From Erythrocercus mccallii (lineage: Eukaryota > Chordata > Aves > Passeriformes > Dicruridae), in NCBI GenBank assembly GCA_013397435.1, contig VZRG01000758.1, forward strand, positions 170,886 through 234,885: a stretch of 64,000 nt of DNA, in the 5' to 3' direction. The notes under the pieces are model-generated. The model was given only the letters and a program-made list of their open reading frames with translations. It had not been told where the DNA came from and searched no databases. Within the stretch, counting starts at the first letter, position 1. Each line of letters opens with the position of its first letter. Of this stretch, positions 50,295 to 61,800 are shown in pieces. The position numbers and the translations under genes are program-made.

Positions 50295-50364
50295 CAAGCC
50301 CGAATTAACTCAAATCATTCATAACTAACAAGCACAAATTAACTTCAATCACTCATATATAACA
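50295..50364. repeat. Imperfect tandem duplication at LTR B terminus
   Basis: Two units of about 33-36 bases follow each other: 50295-50327 ('caagcccgaattaactcaaa...') and 50329-50364 ('caagcacaaattaacttcaa...'). Both end in an ATAAC-type sequence. LTR A has only one comparable unit ('cagcacgaattatccctta') before its end. Confidence 0.75.
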
Positions 50365-50368
50365 GAAG

Positions 50369-50550
50369 TTTCCTGGTGTTTTTTCAATCATAAAATGCAG
50401 AGAGAAAAAATTTCTTTGCTTGTTTGCTTTAAAGTTGTCATGTTAGAGCTGCTTGAAGCAATAGCAGTTTTAAACACTTTTGTAGAAAACCCCTTTCATT
50501 TTCAATCAACCCCAGTGTACTTTAATGGTCAGAACAGAGGACGCAGATAC
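50369..50550. other. Short unique spacer
   Basis: About 180 bases between LTR B and LTR C without a recognisable feature. Confidence 0.7.
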
Positions 50551-50555
50551 CCAAG

Positions 50556-51189
50556 TGTCTTGGTTTAGGGCAAATTTGGGAGGAAACCTCCGAAGGGTCC
50601 CTCCCCCCTGCCAGTCCAGGAAAGTAACTTCCTCAGAGAAAAGTGGAAAAAGCTATTTATTTAACAAAGATACCTACAGGCACAAAGAATGAATAATATG
50701 AAACAATAAAATGAATGATGAAATAATAAAACCTCTTGCTGCTTTGAACAGAGATGACAAATTGAGAAAGTCCTTGCTGTGGGTGTAGTTCAGCTCCCTC
50801 AGTCTCTTATCAATCCCAGTCCCTCCGGAGGTCCAGGCCCGGTGGGGCCGCAGCTGCGAGCCCTCGGTGCTGCTCTGGGTTTTTCAGTCCAGAGAAGATT
50901 TAAATAGTCCCAAGAAAAGGAAGAAAAAAATAAAAACAGTCCAGGGAACTTCTCCGCCTCAGCTAAAGCTAACTAAAAGATCTCTGTCCTGCCACTGTCT
51001 GTGCCTCCAGGAACACACAGTCAGGAGAAGACAATGTGTAGGAGTCTGGCAGTTCTCTCAAAACAAACTCCGCACTTCTCCTTTCCCTGGTTCACGCTCA
51101 GAATCAGTCTTAAAGTTACAGAACTCAGCATACAGCACTAACAGAACAGACAATTGGGGATACAAGCATCATAAAGTCACCCTACAACA
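50556..51189 (-). mobile_element. Solo ERV LTR C (634 bp) with perfect 5-bp TSD
   Basis: The plus strand starts TGTCTTGGTTTAGGG and ends CCCTACAACA. CCAAG flanks both sides (50551-50555 and 51190-51194), a perfect 5-bp target-site duplication. On the minus strand the unit starts TGTTGTAGGG and ends CCAAGACA. A TATTTAAAT box lies opposite 50898-50906, and AATAAA opposite 50656-50661. The CCAAGACA terminus is the same as that of the LTR at 38278-38909, so the two probably belong to related ERVL-type families. A GC-rich, CpG-containing block (about 50822-50872) lies just downstream of the TATA-like box in the minus direction. No internal viral sequence is present. A 114-codon plus-strand frame (50867-51211) runs antisense through it and is not a gene. 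Confidence 0.88.
50898..50906 (-). promoter_or_regulatory. LTR C TATA-like box
   Basis: TATTTAAAT on the minus strand, followed downstream by a GC-rich block and, about 240 bp on, AATAAA. The order fits an LTR promoter and polyadenylation signal. Activity is not shown. Confidence 0.4.
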
Positions 51190-51194
51190 CCAAG

Positions 51195-53687
51195 TTATGA
51201 AGTTAGGGTGAGTTAAATTCACATGATGTGGTTGCAACTCTGACACTAATTTAAATTTTTATGTATTTTCCTTGGATGCTTGAAGGGTCTTACAAAACAT
51301 CTTTTCATTGCTGCTGAAGACAGCTAGAAATGGATTCTAACTGTTGGAGGATCTCCATCACTGTAAGGTCTAATAAAATGCCTTTAATGAACCTTTGACA
51401 GGAATAGTTTTGGTTTTCCTGACCCAGTTTTAGGGCAGTGGAGCAGAATAGATAATGGCTCTGCATCCTTGTCTCCAAAAAGGATGATCTTACTGAACAC
51501 TTGTAAAAGTCAATAGGCTCCAGTAATCCAAGAGCTGCAGAATTCCTAAAGCTCAGTGAAGGCTGCAAAACACATATAAAACTAACCCACCCTGATATCA
51601 GGGCTGCTCTGGTGGGCACATTATCTTATCAGAAAAAGGGCATTGATGTTTTGATTTCTTTGTGCAGGACCTCTGCTCTTTAGTGGACAGTTCTGGCCAA
51701 GAGAAGGTTTTGTCCTTGTGGTGGGGCAACAGCATCTTGTCTTCCATTTTCTTCACATCTCTGTGCATATCCAATGAAGATTTGGTTTATATTTCAATTG
51801 TACAGCAATTTACTGAACAGTAGTTTTGGTTTTTTGAAAATACTGAGAAGTGACTGAAAAAGTGACTGACTTTTCCTTCTCTTTGGAAAGTATCAAATGC
51901 TTTGATGTAGTCATGAAATAATCCCTGAAATTCATTGTAGTCAAACCTTAGTAAAGACAGACTATTTTGCATTCTCCAAATAACAAGTTGTTTTTTCTGA
52001 ATTTAAATATCAGAATGAAAACAATAGGTGAGATTTTCCATTATACAATGAAATCTGATTTTTGTCAAAAGTTATTGCACTGAGTCCTTCTACCTCTTCA
52101 AACAAAAACTATGAGGGTTTTTTCATTACATGTTTTTGATACACTGACTTGGTTTTTTGTTTTGCTTTTTGTTTGTGTTAAACTTCGATTATTAAAACTT
52201 TACAGCAAAACATCACTGTTCTGGACAGAATAAGGATATAAGCAGAAATCTCTCAATTTCTAGATTTCTACCCATGCTCCAACTTTGTGAGGAAACCCAT
52301 TTACAGAACCAAGGAAAAGAAGTTGACAAGTAAACACAAACTTCTTCCTTGGCTACTGGGAGAGGGAAAAAATTATTCTAAAATCTGTTTACCCAGAGGA
52401 AGGATCCAGAAGTCTGTGCATGTGTATGGCAGAGCAATGCTGCTTCAGAATTTACCTTGAACAGCCATTTCTCCTGAAGACTGAAATATTTTGGTATAGC
52501 TGACAGAATTAATCATTACATGGGGGGTTCTTGGAGAAGTGTAATCACCATTTTCATGCAGAGGAACAATATGCATAGCATTGACATCAAAAACTTTCAG
52601 GAACTGTTTTTTCAACTAGTGCAGAAAACAACTAGTTAGACTGGAAACCACTGAAAATGTGTTTTGATTTGAGAATTATGGGGTTTAATGTTTTTAAAAC
52701 GTACCTAAGTCAAATTCTAAGGTAGGCAGTTTCTTCCTATATGTGCATGCAGGGTATTTCTCAGCAGATCTTTTTGAAATGTATAAACACTTAAATAGGT
52801 ACAGTTCAGCATTTCTGTAATTACAGTAATTTTTGGTTATTCATGTCCTGATCTATAATTTGGAGGAATTCAAAGACCAGCCATGTTTAGTAGTCACCAT
52901 GTCTAATGTGTTCAGCTCTGCAGTTCTGAGCCAAGAATGAGTGGTATGTGCATACCAGAGAAAATGGGAAAAAAAGGTCTGTGAATACTCATTGAAATTC
53001 AGAAGTCAGTTTTAATTCAATGATGTTCATGGAATGTTCCCATTCACTTCCTACAATCAGATTTTGAGCATTTGTTCAAGAAATCAACCAGGCCACAATT
53101 TTGCCCTGGGTTTTCATTGCAAGTTAATTTTAAATTGAATATTTAAAGCATGGATTTATGGGAAAAAAAATTGAAAGCATGAAACATTAATAATATTTTC
53201 AAGCTGGATTTAGTTGGTTAGAAGATGTCATTATGCTCTGCTAGTTCCCTCTTGGATGCTTTTCATGTGTGACCAAGTGTCTGCAGATCAAACCTTATAG
53301 ACAAATCCAGCTACTACATTTTCTTACTGATTTCATGTAAAAACCCAGTTTGGAGTAATATAGTCTTGGGGCTGGTTCACCATAAATGTGATAAAGCAAA
53401 TGGATAGCTTTAAAGTTAAAGAAATCTGGAGTCAAGAGAGTGTGTTTCATCCTATTGGATCCTAATTTTTTTTCCCTCTCTGGTTTAATTCAGGAACAAT
53501 GGTCTTGCCTTCAGAGGAGCTTCATCAATCTGGATTTTTTTTTTAACTGTTGCCCCATCAGAGACAGGATTTTGCATTTACCACTAATAAACAGGCAAAT
53601 CAGGAGATGCTGAGCCTCAGCTGTGCTTTCTAAAATCCTTAAGTCATGGTATTTCCTGAGTTCCCAATACCCATATAGACCCTATGT
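51195..53687. other. Unique non-coding sequence
   Basis: No gene is supported. The longest frame is 104 codons (minus strand, 51305-51619). A T/G-rich patch lies near 52120-52190. I recognise no interspersed repeat. Confidence 0.6.
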
Positions 53688-53850
53688 CACAGGATCATAG
53701 GTTGATTTGAATTGGAAGGGACCATAAAGCCCATCTAGTCCCATCCCCTGCCATGGGGATACTTTCTGCTATCTCAGGTTGCTCCAAGTCCCATCCAGCC
53801 TGGCTCTGGACACCTCCAGAGATGGGGCATCCACAGCTGCTTGGTGAAGG
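53688..53850 (-). mobile_element. CR1 LINE, short 3' tail fragment
   Basis: Read on the plus strand, it begins 'cacaggatcatagg' (reversed CR1 tail). It continues through 'attggaagggaccataaag', 'cccatcccctgccatggg', 'ggttgctccaagtcccatcc' and 'gatggggcatccacagctgc', all standard reversed CR1 3' phrases. Only about 160 bp is present, a strongly 5'-truncated copy. Confidence 0.92.
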
Positions 53851-53981
53851 ATAAAAGGATCTTGGCAGGTGTGGCATATGTGACAAATGTTCTCTTTGGG
53901 AGAGAAAATAAAATGTTCTGTTAGAGAAAAAAATATATCATTTCATAAGGAACTGAAAAGAGATTATTTTTTCAAGGTGTT

Positions 53982-54409
53982 TGTTAGAATTCCGGAAACT
54001 GAGAACTTAAGGTTTTAGTATACAGTAGTACGTATGAGTCAAGATGGAAGACTTTGGGCGTTGTCTGGGTCTTTATTTTTTTCTTCTTTCTTTTTCATGG
54101 ATTTGGGTAGTTTTTGGTAATTGGATGAAAAAGGTCCACATTGAGGGCCTTGGGTGGTCATTACTGGATCAAAAATATAAATAAGATAGGTGTCACCCTG
54201 TTATTGGGTAATTAGTGCTTAAATAACTTTTTAAAAAGTTAGAGGTACTCCATTTTAACTCATTTCTCTAACCCGCTAGTTAGAACTCACAGCTCGTGAG
54301 CCTGTAAACAGATAAGAAATAATTAACATCTAAGTTCAAACACAAACTCACTTTTCTTGTGTATTAATCCCTACTTTGGCAGAGAGAAAAAGAAGCTAGA
54401 ACTGTCACA
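53982..54409 (+). mobile_element. Probable solo ERVK-type LTR (428 bp)
   Basis: The unit starts TGTTAGAATT and ends ACTGTCACA. It is flanked by GGTGTT (53976-53981) and GGTATT (54410-54415), a 6-bp duplication with one transition; six bases is the length typical of ERVK. A TATAAATA box is at 54176-54183. The middle ('ttattgggtaattagtgctt' and 'tttttaaaaagttaga') resembles passerine ERVK-like LTRs from memory. Lack of a perfect duplication and uncertainty about the polyadenylation signal lower confidence. No viral coding sequence adjoins it. Confidence 0.55.
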
Positions 54410-54415
54410 GGTATT

Positions 54416-57400
54416 CATTTAAAGTTTGAAATTTTTTGACATGTAAAAGGCTTAGCAGCTCCATGAAATAGTGTAATCTTCTGGTTATGGTGTTACTGTC
54501 CATGTCAGTCGATTTATATATATGCACAGGGTTAAGATCAAGGGCATTTTTCAAAAATTTTCTTTAATTCCTGGATTGTAATTCAAGTAAAAATCAAAGA
54601 TACCTAAGAACATCTTGTGACTTGTAAAATTTTCCCTTCTGGATATTAAAAATGCTGCTGAAGAGCTCTCTTCCTTTATCTTTCTATCAATGGGGTCTGG
54701 ATTACTCAATTCTCACTAGAAGTTCTTTGGTAAAAGCTATTTTTGTGAGTTTTTAAAATTTTTTTAGAATTATGTATGAAATTTCAGATGCCTTGTTTAA
54801 TATATTTCTCCTAAGATCGCCTAATGAAGTGTGGAGGACAGAAAAATACAAGTATTTACTTATTAAAAAATAGAAATGAGATTTAATTAATGAGACTGCA
54901 ATCACTGCAAAGAGGAAAATCACTATAAGGGCAAACTTGAACCAGCACAGGAGAATTTTTATTTACTGCAGTTTTCAGCTGTATTCCTCAAGTAATGATA
55001 ATTTTTACTCCTGATAGTCCTAATAATATGCTGAGAGTGAGGTGTGAGATTTCAGTGACTTTTTGGCTGTGGGGTCAGGATCTCTCACCTATGTATAGGA
55101 AAAGTGGATGTGTGTGCACATTCCTCTTTTGCTCCCTGAGTAATGGTCAAATTCTGCCTACTAGAATGGCATCAGCTAGGTGCTTTGATTTTTTATATAT
55201 TTTTTTAAACTTAATTAAAGCAAATTATAAAGTGCCCTTCTCTGTTAGAAGAGTTATTTCCACATCTTCAGGCTGGATGTGAAATGAAACCTGGAGTCAG
55301 CACACACCAAAACATTCCTTCCACTGGAAAAACCTGAGGGACATCCCTAATGACGGCTGCAAAAAAGTTTCACTGAAAACACTGGACACTTCTCAGATGT
55401 CATCGCAGTTTTCTTCTGAGTTAGAACAGTAACTTCATTATAGCTTTCGTATGGCACACACATGGAGGACACTCCGGACCCTACAGAGGTTTTGTTGTAA
55501 TATGAAGAAACAGTGGCAAACACACAGCAGCAGCTTGTCTGGGGGATCCAAACCATAGTTTTATATTAATCCATGACAATTGACTAATGAAATCATCCAG
55601 ACTGGGCAAGGTTACAGGAGACAGGGCTGGAAAGCCAAGAGATGTGTTTTTAGGATGTGCAGATGTGTTTAAGGCAATAGGCCTGCAGCACTCACGAGCA
55701 TGTGCAAGCCAAATTGTGCCTCCAGGATTCCCCAGCCAGAGCCCCAGTACATGTGCCTGCCTGTTCAAGGATAATTTGTCATTTGTGTAACATGCAACAA
55801 TCCACCAGTTTATTTGGACAACCTTTTGGTCATGTTCTGGGCTCAATTCAGACCATGCAACCTGTGACCTTAGTGCTGCTGAATGGGTGTAAGGGAGAAG
55901 AGGATTTATTTTTGTGTTGCTTTTTAAACAATGAATGTGCTGAAATCCTAGGGAAAGCTGGAGGCATTTACCATATTTCACATCCCAATCAAGTTATGAA
56001 CTAATGGTTTTACCTACCCTATTAGGCTTCCTGATGGAATTGTAAGAGTTGTAGGTGAAGGAAGACTTCTAAAAAACAACATGACTCTTCTGCTGTCTTT
56101 TTAGTTTGGGGCTTTTGTTATGAATTAATGAGAGATGCAGAATTAAACAGCTCTGCTGTATTTTATGGAAATGTAGAATCTCTAACACTTAAATGATACT
56201 TTAGGAGAAGTGGGCTGCAAGCTGCTTCCCAATTTCTCCACACTCTTGCATGCTATTCCAGTACACATTGCTCTAGACCACTGAATATGGCAACTTAAAA
56301 TGTCACACTAGAGTAAGTACAGCTCATGCTCCAGTAGTTTTTGGTGGCCTTTGTAGCAAGGGAATCTTCTACATCTAGAAAATATGGTTCAAAATTTTTG
56401 GTTATGTCAGGCAGAGGTGCACCTGCAGATCTCCTGCAGGGTTCATTCTGTATTTCAGTGTTAGCTCCTTCACCCTGTTCTGAATGCCAGCACAACTATT
56501 TTGTGATTACCTAATCGTGACAGTTGTCTCTACAGATCTTTTTTTCCTAATTTTCAATAGTTTAAGTGCAGTTATGTGTATATTTGTCAAGGAGATTATC
56601 TTTTCAAAAATAATACAGCCTTGGCCTATTTTAATCTTGACACAGGCCTTTCTGACACATTTTTTTTCCTACCTCTTCTGCTTCTGATTTCCAACAATGC
56701 CTCAGAAAAAAAAATCCCTGAGTCAGGAGATTGGGAGCAGCTCTCCACTTCTTCCCACATCTCTACTGTTTCACCTGCAGTAGTTTGGGGTAGATAGTTG
56801 GAGTGGGCAGAGAAACACACAGACATACGAAATCCCCCAGAAAATGGAAACTGAAGTATCCAAGAGCTTGGGTTTTGGTGGCTGGGAGGAGACATTTCCA
56901 AACAGACCATGTTACACATCTAACTTAGGGATGGAGATGCTGCAGGGTAAACAGGGGCACAGGGACAGAGAGGAGGTGTGGGGATTTGAGTTTCCTTCAG
57001 AAAAGGTTTGTTTAGAAGTTAAAAGGAGCATTTCTTGAATATCTCATGCTGATGCCAGTGCAATCTCTGGCCAGGTTTCGTGCCAACGATTTGGAATTTC
57101 GGGGGAAAATTGTTGTGCCAAAAGAAAATATCTGAGCAGCTCTAGAGCTTAGTCAGTATAACATCACCACACATGGGACCACTCACAACACGCCACAGAG
57201 CCACACACCTCACTGTGCCATTTTGCTGCCTGGAATTTAAGATCTCTTAGCAACCAAAGGAAGATGGTTGGTGTGTTTGCCCATATTATTTCAAGTCATA
57301 AAGCTGACAGGAAAAGAATTAATCTTTTGCAATTAGTTTTTCCCTTGGGAGAGACCATCTGCAATGTTCACATGAACGATTCTGAATCCTATACAAAGAA

Positions 57401-58236
57401 ATGGGTTAGAAAGCTGATAAGCAGAGCATTTAGGCTAAGGGACCTTGCACACAGGGTTTTCTGCAAAGCTTCAAGGACTTACCAGTGGTTCTCATTCACA
57501 CAGGTGTTATCTACCAAGCCTGAAGTTCTAAAGCCTGAACTAAGCTTGGGAATAAAAATCTGATAAAAGAACAGTGGTTTTTTTAATGTGGTAAGGATGA
57601 TTGTAACTCTGCATAATTAGGTGAGAATTACAGGACAGCTATTTTCTACCCACAAAACACCTCCCATGGTATTTTACTGATATGACTATGCTGATGTTCT
57701 TGTAAACAGAAAAAAACCTACTTCAAAAAAGTTCTGCCTGTCTCTCTAGTTTTGATATATGTTGTGCTGTTTTACTAATTTATATTTCTGCATGATAATT
57801 AGCTTTCACCCTTAAAGAGGATCTTGGCAGAAAAATATTGTCTTTCTTCTGTGGTGTACAGTTTGGACTGTAAGAGAGGGTCATGCTTGATAAATTCCTT
57901 GCTTGTATTTGTACGTAATATAGTGGCAATTTCCATTTTTGGCCCTTACCTCTCCCTATGCCAGCAAGTATGTTCTGGTGGTTTAGGTTTTCTGACTATC
58001 AAGGATTTGTTGTGTGACTCACAGAGCACCCTGGAGCAGCTGTTCTTGTGAAATCCTCTGATTTAGTAGTAAGCCCTGGCCTGGGCTTTATGATCTCCAT
58101 GGTGCCTTGCCAACTTCATCCTGGGCTGGTTCAGAAGAAAATTTATGAGCCTGGTGGTGCCCTTGGGTACACACAGAGGTTTCTGCCTGGGTTCAGAGGT
58201 GTGTGGTGCTGCACTGGGCTGTAGCTCTGGAGCTGT
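54416..58236. other. Unique non-coding sequence
   Basis: No gene is supported. The longest frame is 166 codons (minus strand, 55481-55981) and shows no domain or splice context that I recognise. Other frames are under 101 codons. I recognise no interspersed repeat. Confidence 0.55.
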
Positions 58237-58858
58237 CATAGAATCACAGAACAGCTTGGTTTGGAAGGGACCATAAATCTCATCTCATTCCACCCCCTGC
58301 CATGGGCATGGACACCTTCCACTGTCCCAGGCTGCTCCAAGCCCCAGTGTCCAGCCTGGCCTTGGACACTACCAGGGATCCAGGGGCAGCCACAGCTGCT
58401 CTGGGCACCCTGTGCCAGGGCCTCCCCACCCTCCCAGGGAACAATTCCTTCCCAATATCCCATCCAGCCCTGCCCTCTGGCACTGGGAAGCCATTCCCTG
58501 TGTCCTGTCCCTCCAGCCCTTGTCAATTGTCTCTCTCCATCCTTCCTGCAGCTCCTTCAGGCACTGCAAGGCCACAGTGAGTTCAGCCCAAAGCTTCTCG
58601 TGTGCAGGCTGAACAATGCCAGGTGTCCCAGCCTTTGCTCCCAGCAGAGCTGCTCCATCCCTCTGCTCATCCTGCAGCCTCCTCTGGCCTGGCTGCAGCA
58701 GCTCCAGCTCCTTGCTGTGCTGGGCCCCAGGGCTGGGGCAGCTCTGCAGGTGGGGTCTCAGCTGAGGGGGCAGAGGAGCACAATCCCCCCTCCCCTGCTG
58801 GTTTGCTTTGGATGTAGCCTAGGATGGGGTTGGGTTTCTGGGCTGCCAGTGAACACAA
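58237..58858 (-). mobile_element. CR1 LINE, GC-rich 3' part (about 620 bp)
   Basis: On the plus strand it opens with a near-canonical reversed CR1 tail, 'catagaatcacagaa' (58237-58251). It continues through 'ttggaagggaccataaat', 'ccaccccctgccatgggca', 'ggacaccttccactgtccc', 'aggctgctccaagccccagt' and 'gacactaccagggatcca'. Near 58830 it has 'tgggtttctgggctgccagt', from the ORF2 end. It is much better preserved than the other CR1 copies here, so probably the youngest of them. It is also the most GC-rich block of the window, which produces long frames on both strands, including a 215-codon plus-strand frame that is antisense to the element and not a gene. Confidence 0.93.
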
Positions 58859-61800
58859 AAAATGACGTGTGTGCATCATCCTTCAGCAGAAATGTGTTAC
58901 TTGGTTGAGCTACAGTTTTTTTGGTGTTATTTGGGATTTACATGAGTCACTGAGAACAGGAAGCAAATTGTGGCAAACTTAGATAAAAGTGTCAGGTTTT
59001 CCTCATCATCAGTGTTGCTTCCTAGCTAGTGAGTAAAGAGGTCTTTGCAGGAAAACTTTTCTCAGCTCGGCCTTTTTATTGGAAATAAGGCTTTCCACAA
59101 CAGCCATTATTAGCAAGCTCCATCCAGGCACACTCTCCCTCTTCTTTTGTTTTGCTTTATGATCCAATGTTAGTCTACATCTGCAAGCTTCAAATGTATA
59201 CAGATGTCCCAAATTCACCACAATTTTTCTGTTGCTTGGGTTGTCTGATGGATGTTGTCATTTTAAGTTTATGAACCCTAACCCTGCATAAGTAAATGAA
59301 TACTCTATCTTAAATGGTGAAACATTCTTTTTTTTCTTTTTTTGTCTACTTCTTTGGTGAGTATCAACACTCTCAATCTAAACACTGTCAAAAGATTAAC
59401 AATCTTACTTTTGGAAATGACTGAGTTTTTTCACATTCAATAAAGAATAAAAATCAAATAAATCAAATTCAGTGAGACAATCACCAAAGATATATGATGG
59501 AATAAGTGGGTTGGATTTGACAAAGTTATAAAAAAAAGATTTGATGACAAAAGTTTGATGGCCTCAAGTTCCACTAATTGTGTCTATTGTGTGTCCACAC
59601 ACAGGCTGTTGAATGGATGTATCGGAATGGTATAGAACGATACCATATAAAAATGCACTACTGGCACACATGTTAAAAGACATAATAATTTCAAGTATTT
59701 GCTTTATCAGCACTTTCCAGTTGTGAAGCACCATTTGCAGCAGTCTGGCCTTCTCAGGGACCATCTTTCAGGAAATAATCTGGTAATCTGGTACAAATAA
59801 CATTATGTTCTTGTGCCAAAACATCCCTTGTGCACAAGGATATTTGCATTTTGCAAAGAAATAATGGGGACTCAAGTCTGATTTTCCTTCTTCAGAACTC
59901 TTATTGCTCTCTCCTGCTGCTGTGACTGCTTTGGACTGACTCCAAACCACTGACTCTTCTTTCAAATGTACTGTTAATATGCTATTATGTTAAACAGGCT
60001 GATAGAGTAAAATGGAAATGAGGATGTGCAAAAGTCATTTAGGTCAAATGAAGTAACATGCTTTCAAAATATTAGCCAAAATTTTAGCATAAAACTTTGA
60101 TGAGGCTGAGAAATCCTCTATTGAGTGGGAGCGTGGAATTAGCCCTTGTACAGACCATGTTTAGAACCTTATGATACTATTTAATTCTACAGTTCCCTGA
60201 GGGCTACTTATAACCAAATTAAAGGGTGTCTTGTGCATGTTCTGGACACTGATTACGGGACCATAGACTGGAGCTGAAGACAGCTCTACAGCCACTAAGT
60301 ATGCAAGTAGAGACACCCCTTAATTCAACTATATGTACCCTCAGGGATCTTGGTAATTAGGATAAGACATTTTGCAATTTATCCCAGGCCAGACTTCATG
60401 CTGGTGTGGTTTTTTTATAGTGTTTTTTTTTCTCCCCAGTTGTTTCTTTTGTTTATTGTTTGTTTGAAGGTTTGGGGTTTTTTTGTGTATGAGCCTGTGA
60501 AGAAGGTATTTTTTCAGCCTCAGAAGATTCAGCAATTCACCTGTGTCTGCTTTTCTTTGAGATATTCACAGGATTGTGGTTGCCCTGCAGAAATGTCTCA
60601 GAACACCTGTAGTTGCTGGAGTGCTGCACTTCAGAACATTAACTAGCTTGGGTCTTGGTTCTGTCTGGTTTAGGAGAACACATTCCTGGGAGTGCAGCCC
60701 TGCTGGACAGCCTTATCATTTAGAGTCTGCTGTAGGTTTTCAGCAAGTTTCTGCCAGCCTGGAGATCTTGGAATGCAGTAGCTGAAATGGCACTCAAGTC
60801 ACCTGAATATCCCTGAATGGTCTGAGAGGTGGCAAACGCCACAGCATGGAGTTGGAGAAGGGGAAGGAGGTGTCTGTCCATATTTCTCTACTTTTCCTCA
60901 ACAGATTATGTGATTTGTGAGAATAAATCAGTGCAACTCCTTTGACTCTGGCAGACCATCTGAAGATTTGGCTTTGTTGGTAAATTGTTTTTTTTTGAAA
61001 CAAATATATACATTTTGGGGCAGAGCCTGCTCATACATCTCCCTGATGTGAAGTAGCAGATGCTCCTTTGGATGATCATCAATACCTCCAGGATCAGAGG
61101 CACTGTCATGCATTTTCAAAGGTTACATCTGATAGACTGTTGTGTAAACCACTGTCTGTGCTCTTTTAATTGTCAGTGAAGGGCATATATTGGTGTATAA
61201 TAACAGTGTTCAGCTGAAGCAGAGTGCAACCAATACACTTTGCACATCATAACACCAGTTTCATTGGTTTCAGATCCCTTTTTTTTGGTTCAACATTACT
61301 AGAGTGAGCTACAAATAATTTTCTTCTTATTCCACAGGATGGTCTAGTAGCAGTGGAAGTTCCCATCTGACTGTTACTTTTTCCAGTGGTTTATGCCAGC
61401 TGAGGGTCTGGTCCTGTTGGGTTTGGTCTCAGTTGTACCGGTACCAGCAGAGCTTGTGGCCTTTTTGTGCTGTCTCTGAAACCTCTGAAACCCCCTTGCT
61501 CAGACAGCAGGCAGTGTCCAGAACAGAAAAATTGGACGAATACATGGATGTGACAATTGCGCGCAGTCTACAAAAGAGTGGCCTCAGGTGACATTGTAGA
61601 GTACATCTCATACACACCTTGATGGGAGCCAACCACATAATGGATCTGTTTGGCCATTAGGTCCAGGAGCCCTCAGTGCTTGCACCTCTTAATGGCATTA
61701 CAAAACATTAAGGATAGAAGTGCAAAGATCTAAGTGGGTGATAAGTTGTGAGTGTCCCCAAGACTTTCTTCTGCCACCTTTGTATTCAGGCATGATTATG

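Larger units (their letters stand above)
49580..50364 (-). mobile_element. Solo ERV LTR B (785 bp), related to LTR A
   Basis: The plus strand starts TGTTATAGATGAAA and ends ATATATAACA. GAAG flanks both sides (49576-49579 and 50365-50368). Minus-strand TATAAAA lies opposite 49774-49780, and AATAAA opposite 49625-49630. It shares a colinear framework with LTR A: CCTAGGAA, then GTGGAACA/GTGGAGCA, a GCGTC block, CTCCTC/CTCTCC, AGTTTTTATA and a GTAGCC...GGCGAGGG block. The two differ heavily elsewhere, so they are related subfamilies and not the paired LTRs of one provirus. The last 70 bases contain an imperfect tandem duplication. Confidence 0.83.

Noticed and set aside
47787..50364. LTR A and LTR B as the two ends of one provirus
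   Set aside because: The sequences are strongly diverged, each has its own flanking duplication, and the 1-kb interior has no retroviral coding or priming-site-like sequence.
55481..55981. 166-codon minus-strand open frame in unique sequence
   Set aside because: About one frame of this size is expected by chance in a 64-kb AT-rich window. I recognise no domain, signal peptide or splice pattern. BLASTP would settle it.
58261..58908. 215-codon plus-strand open frame
   Set aside because: It is antisense to a GC-rich minus-strand CR1 copy. Its length comes from the low AT content of that repeat.
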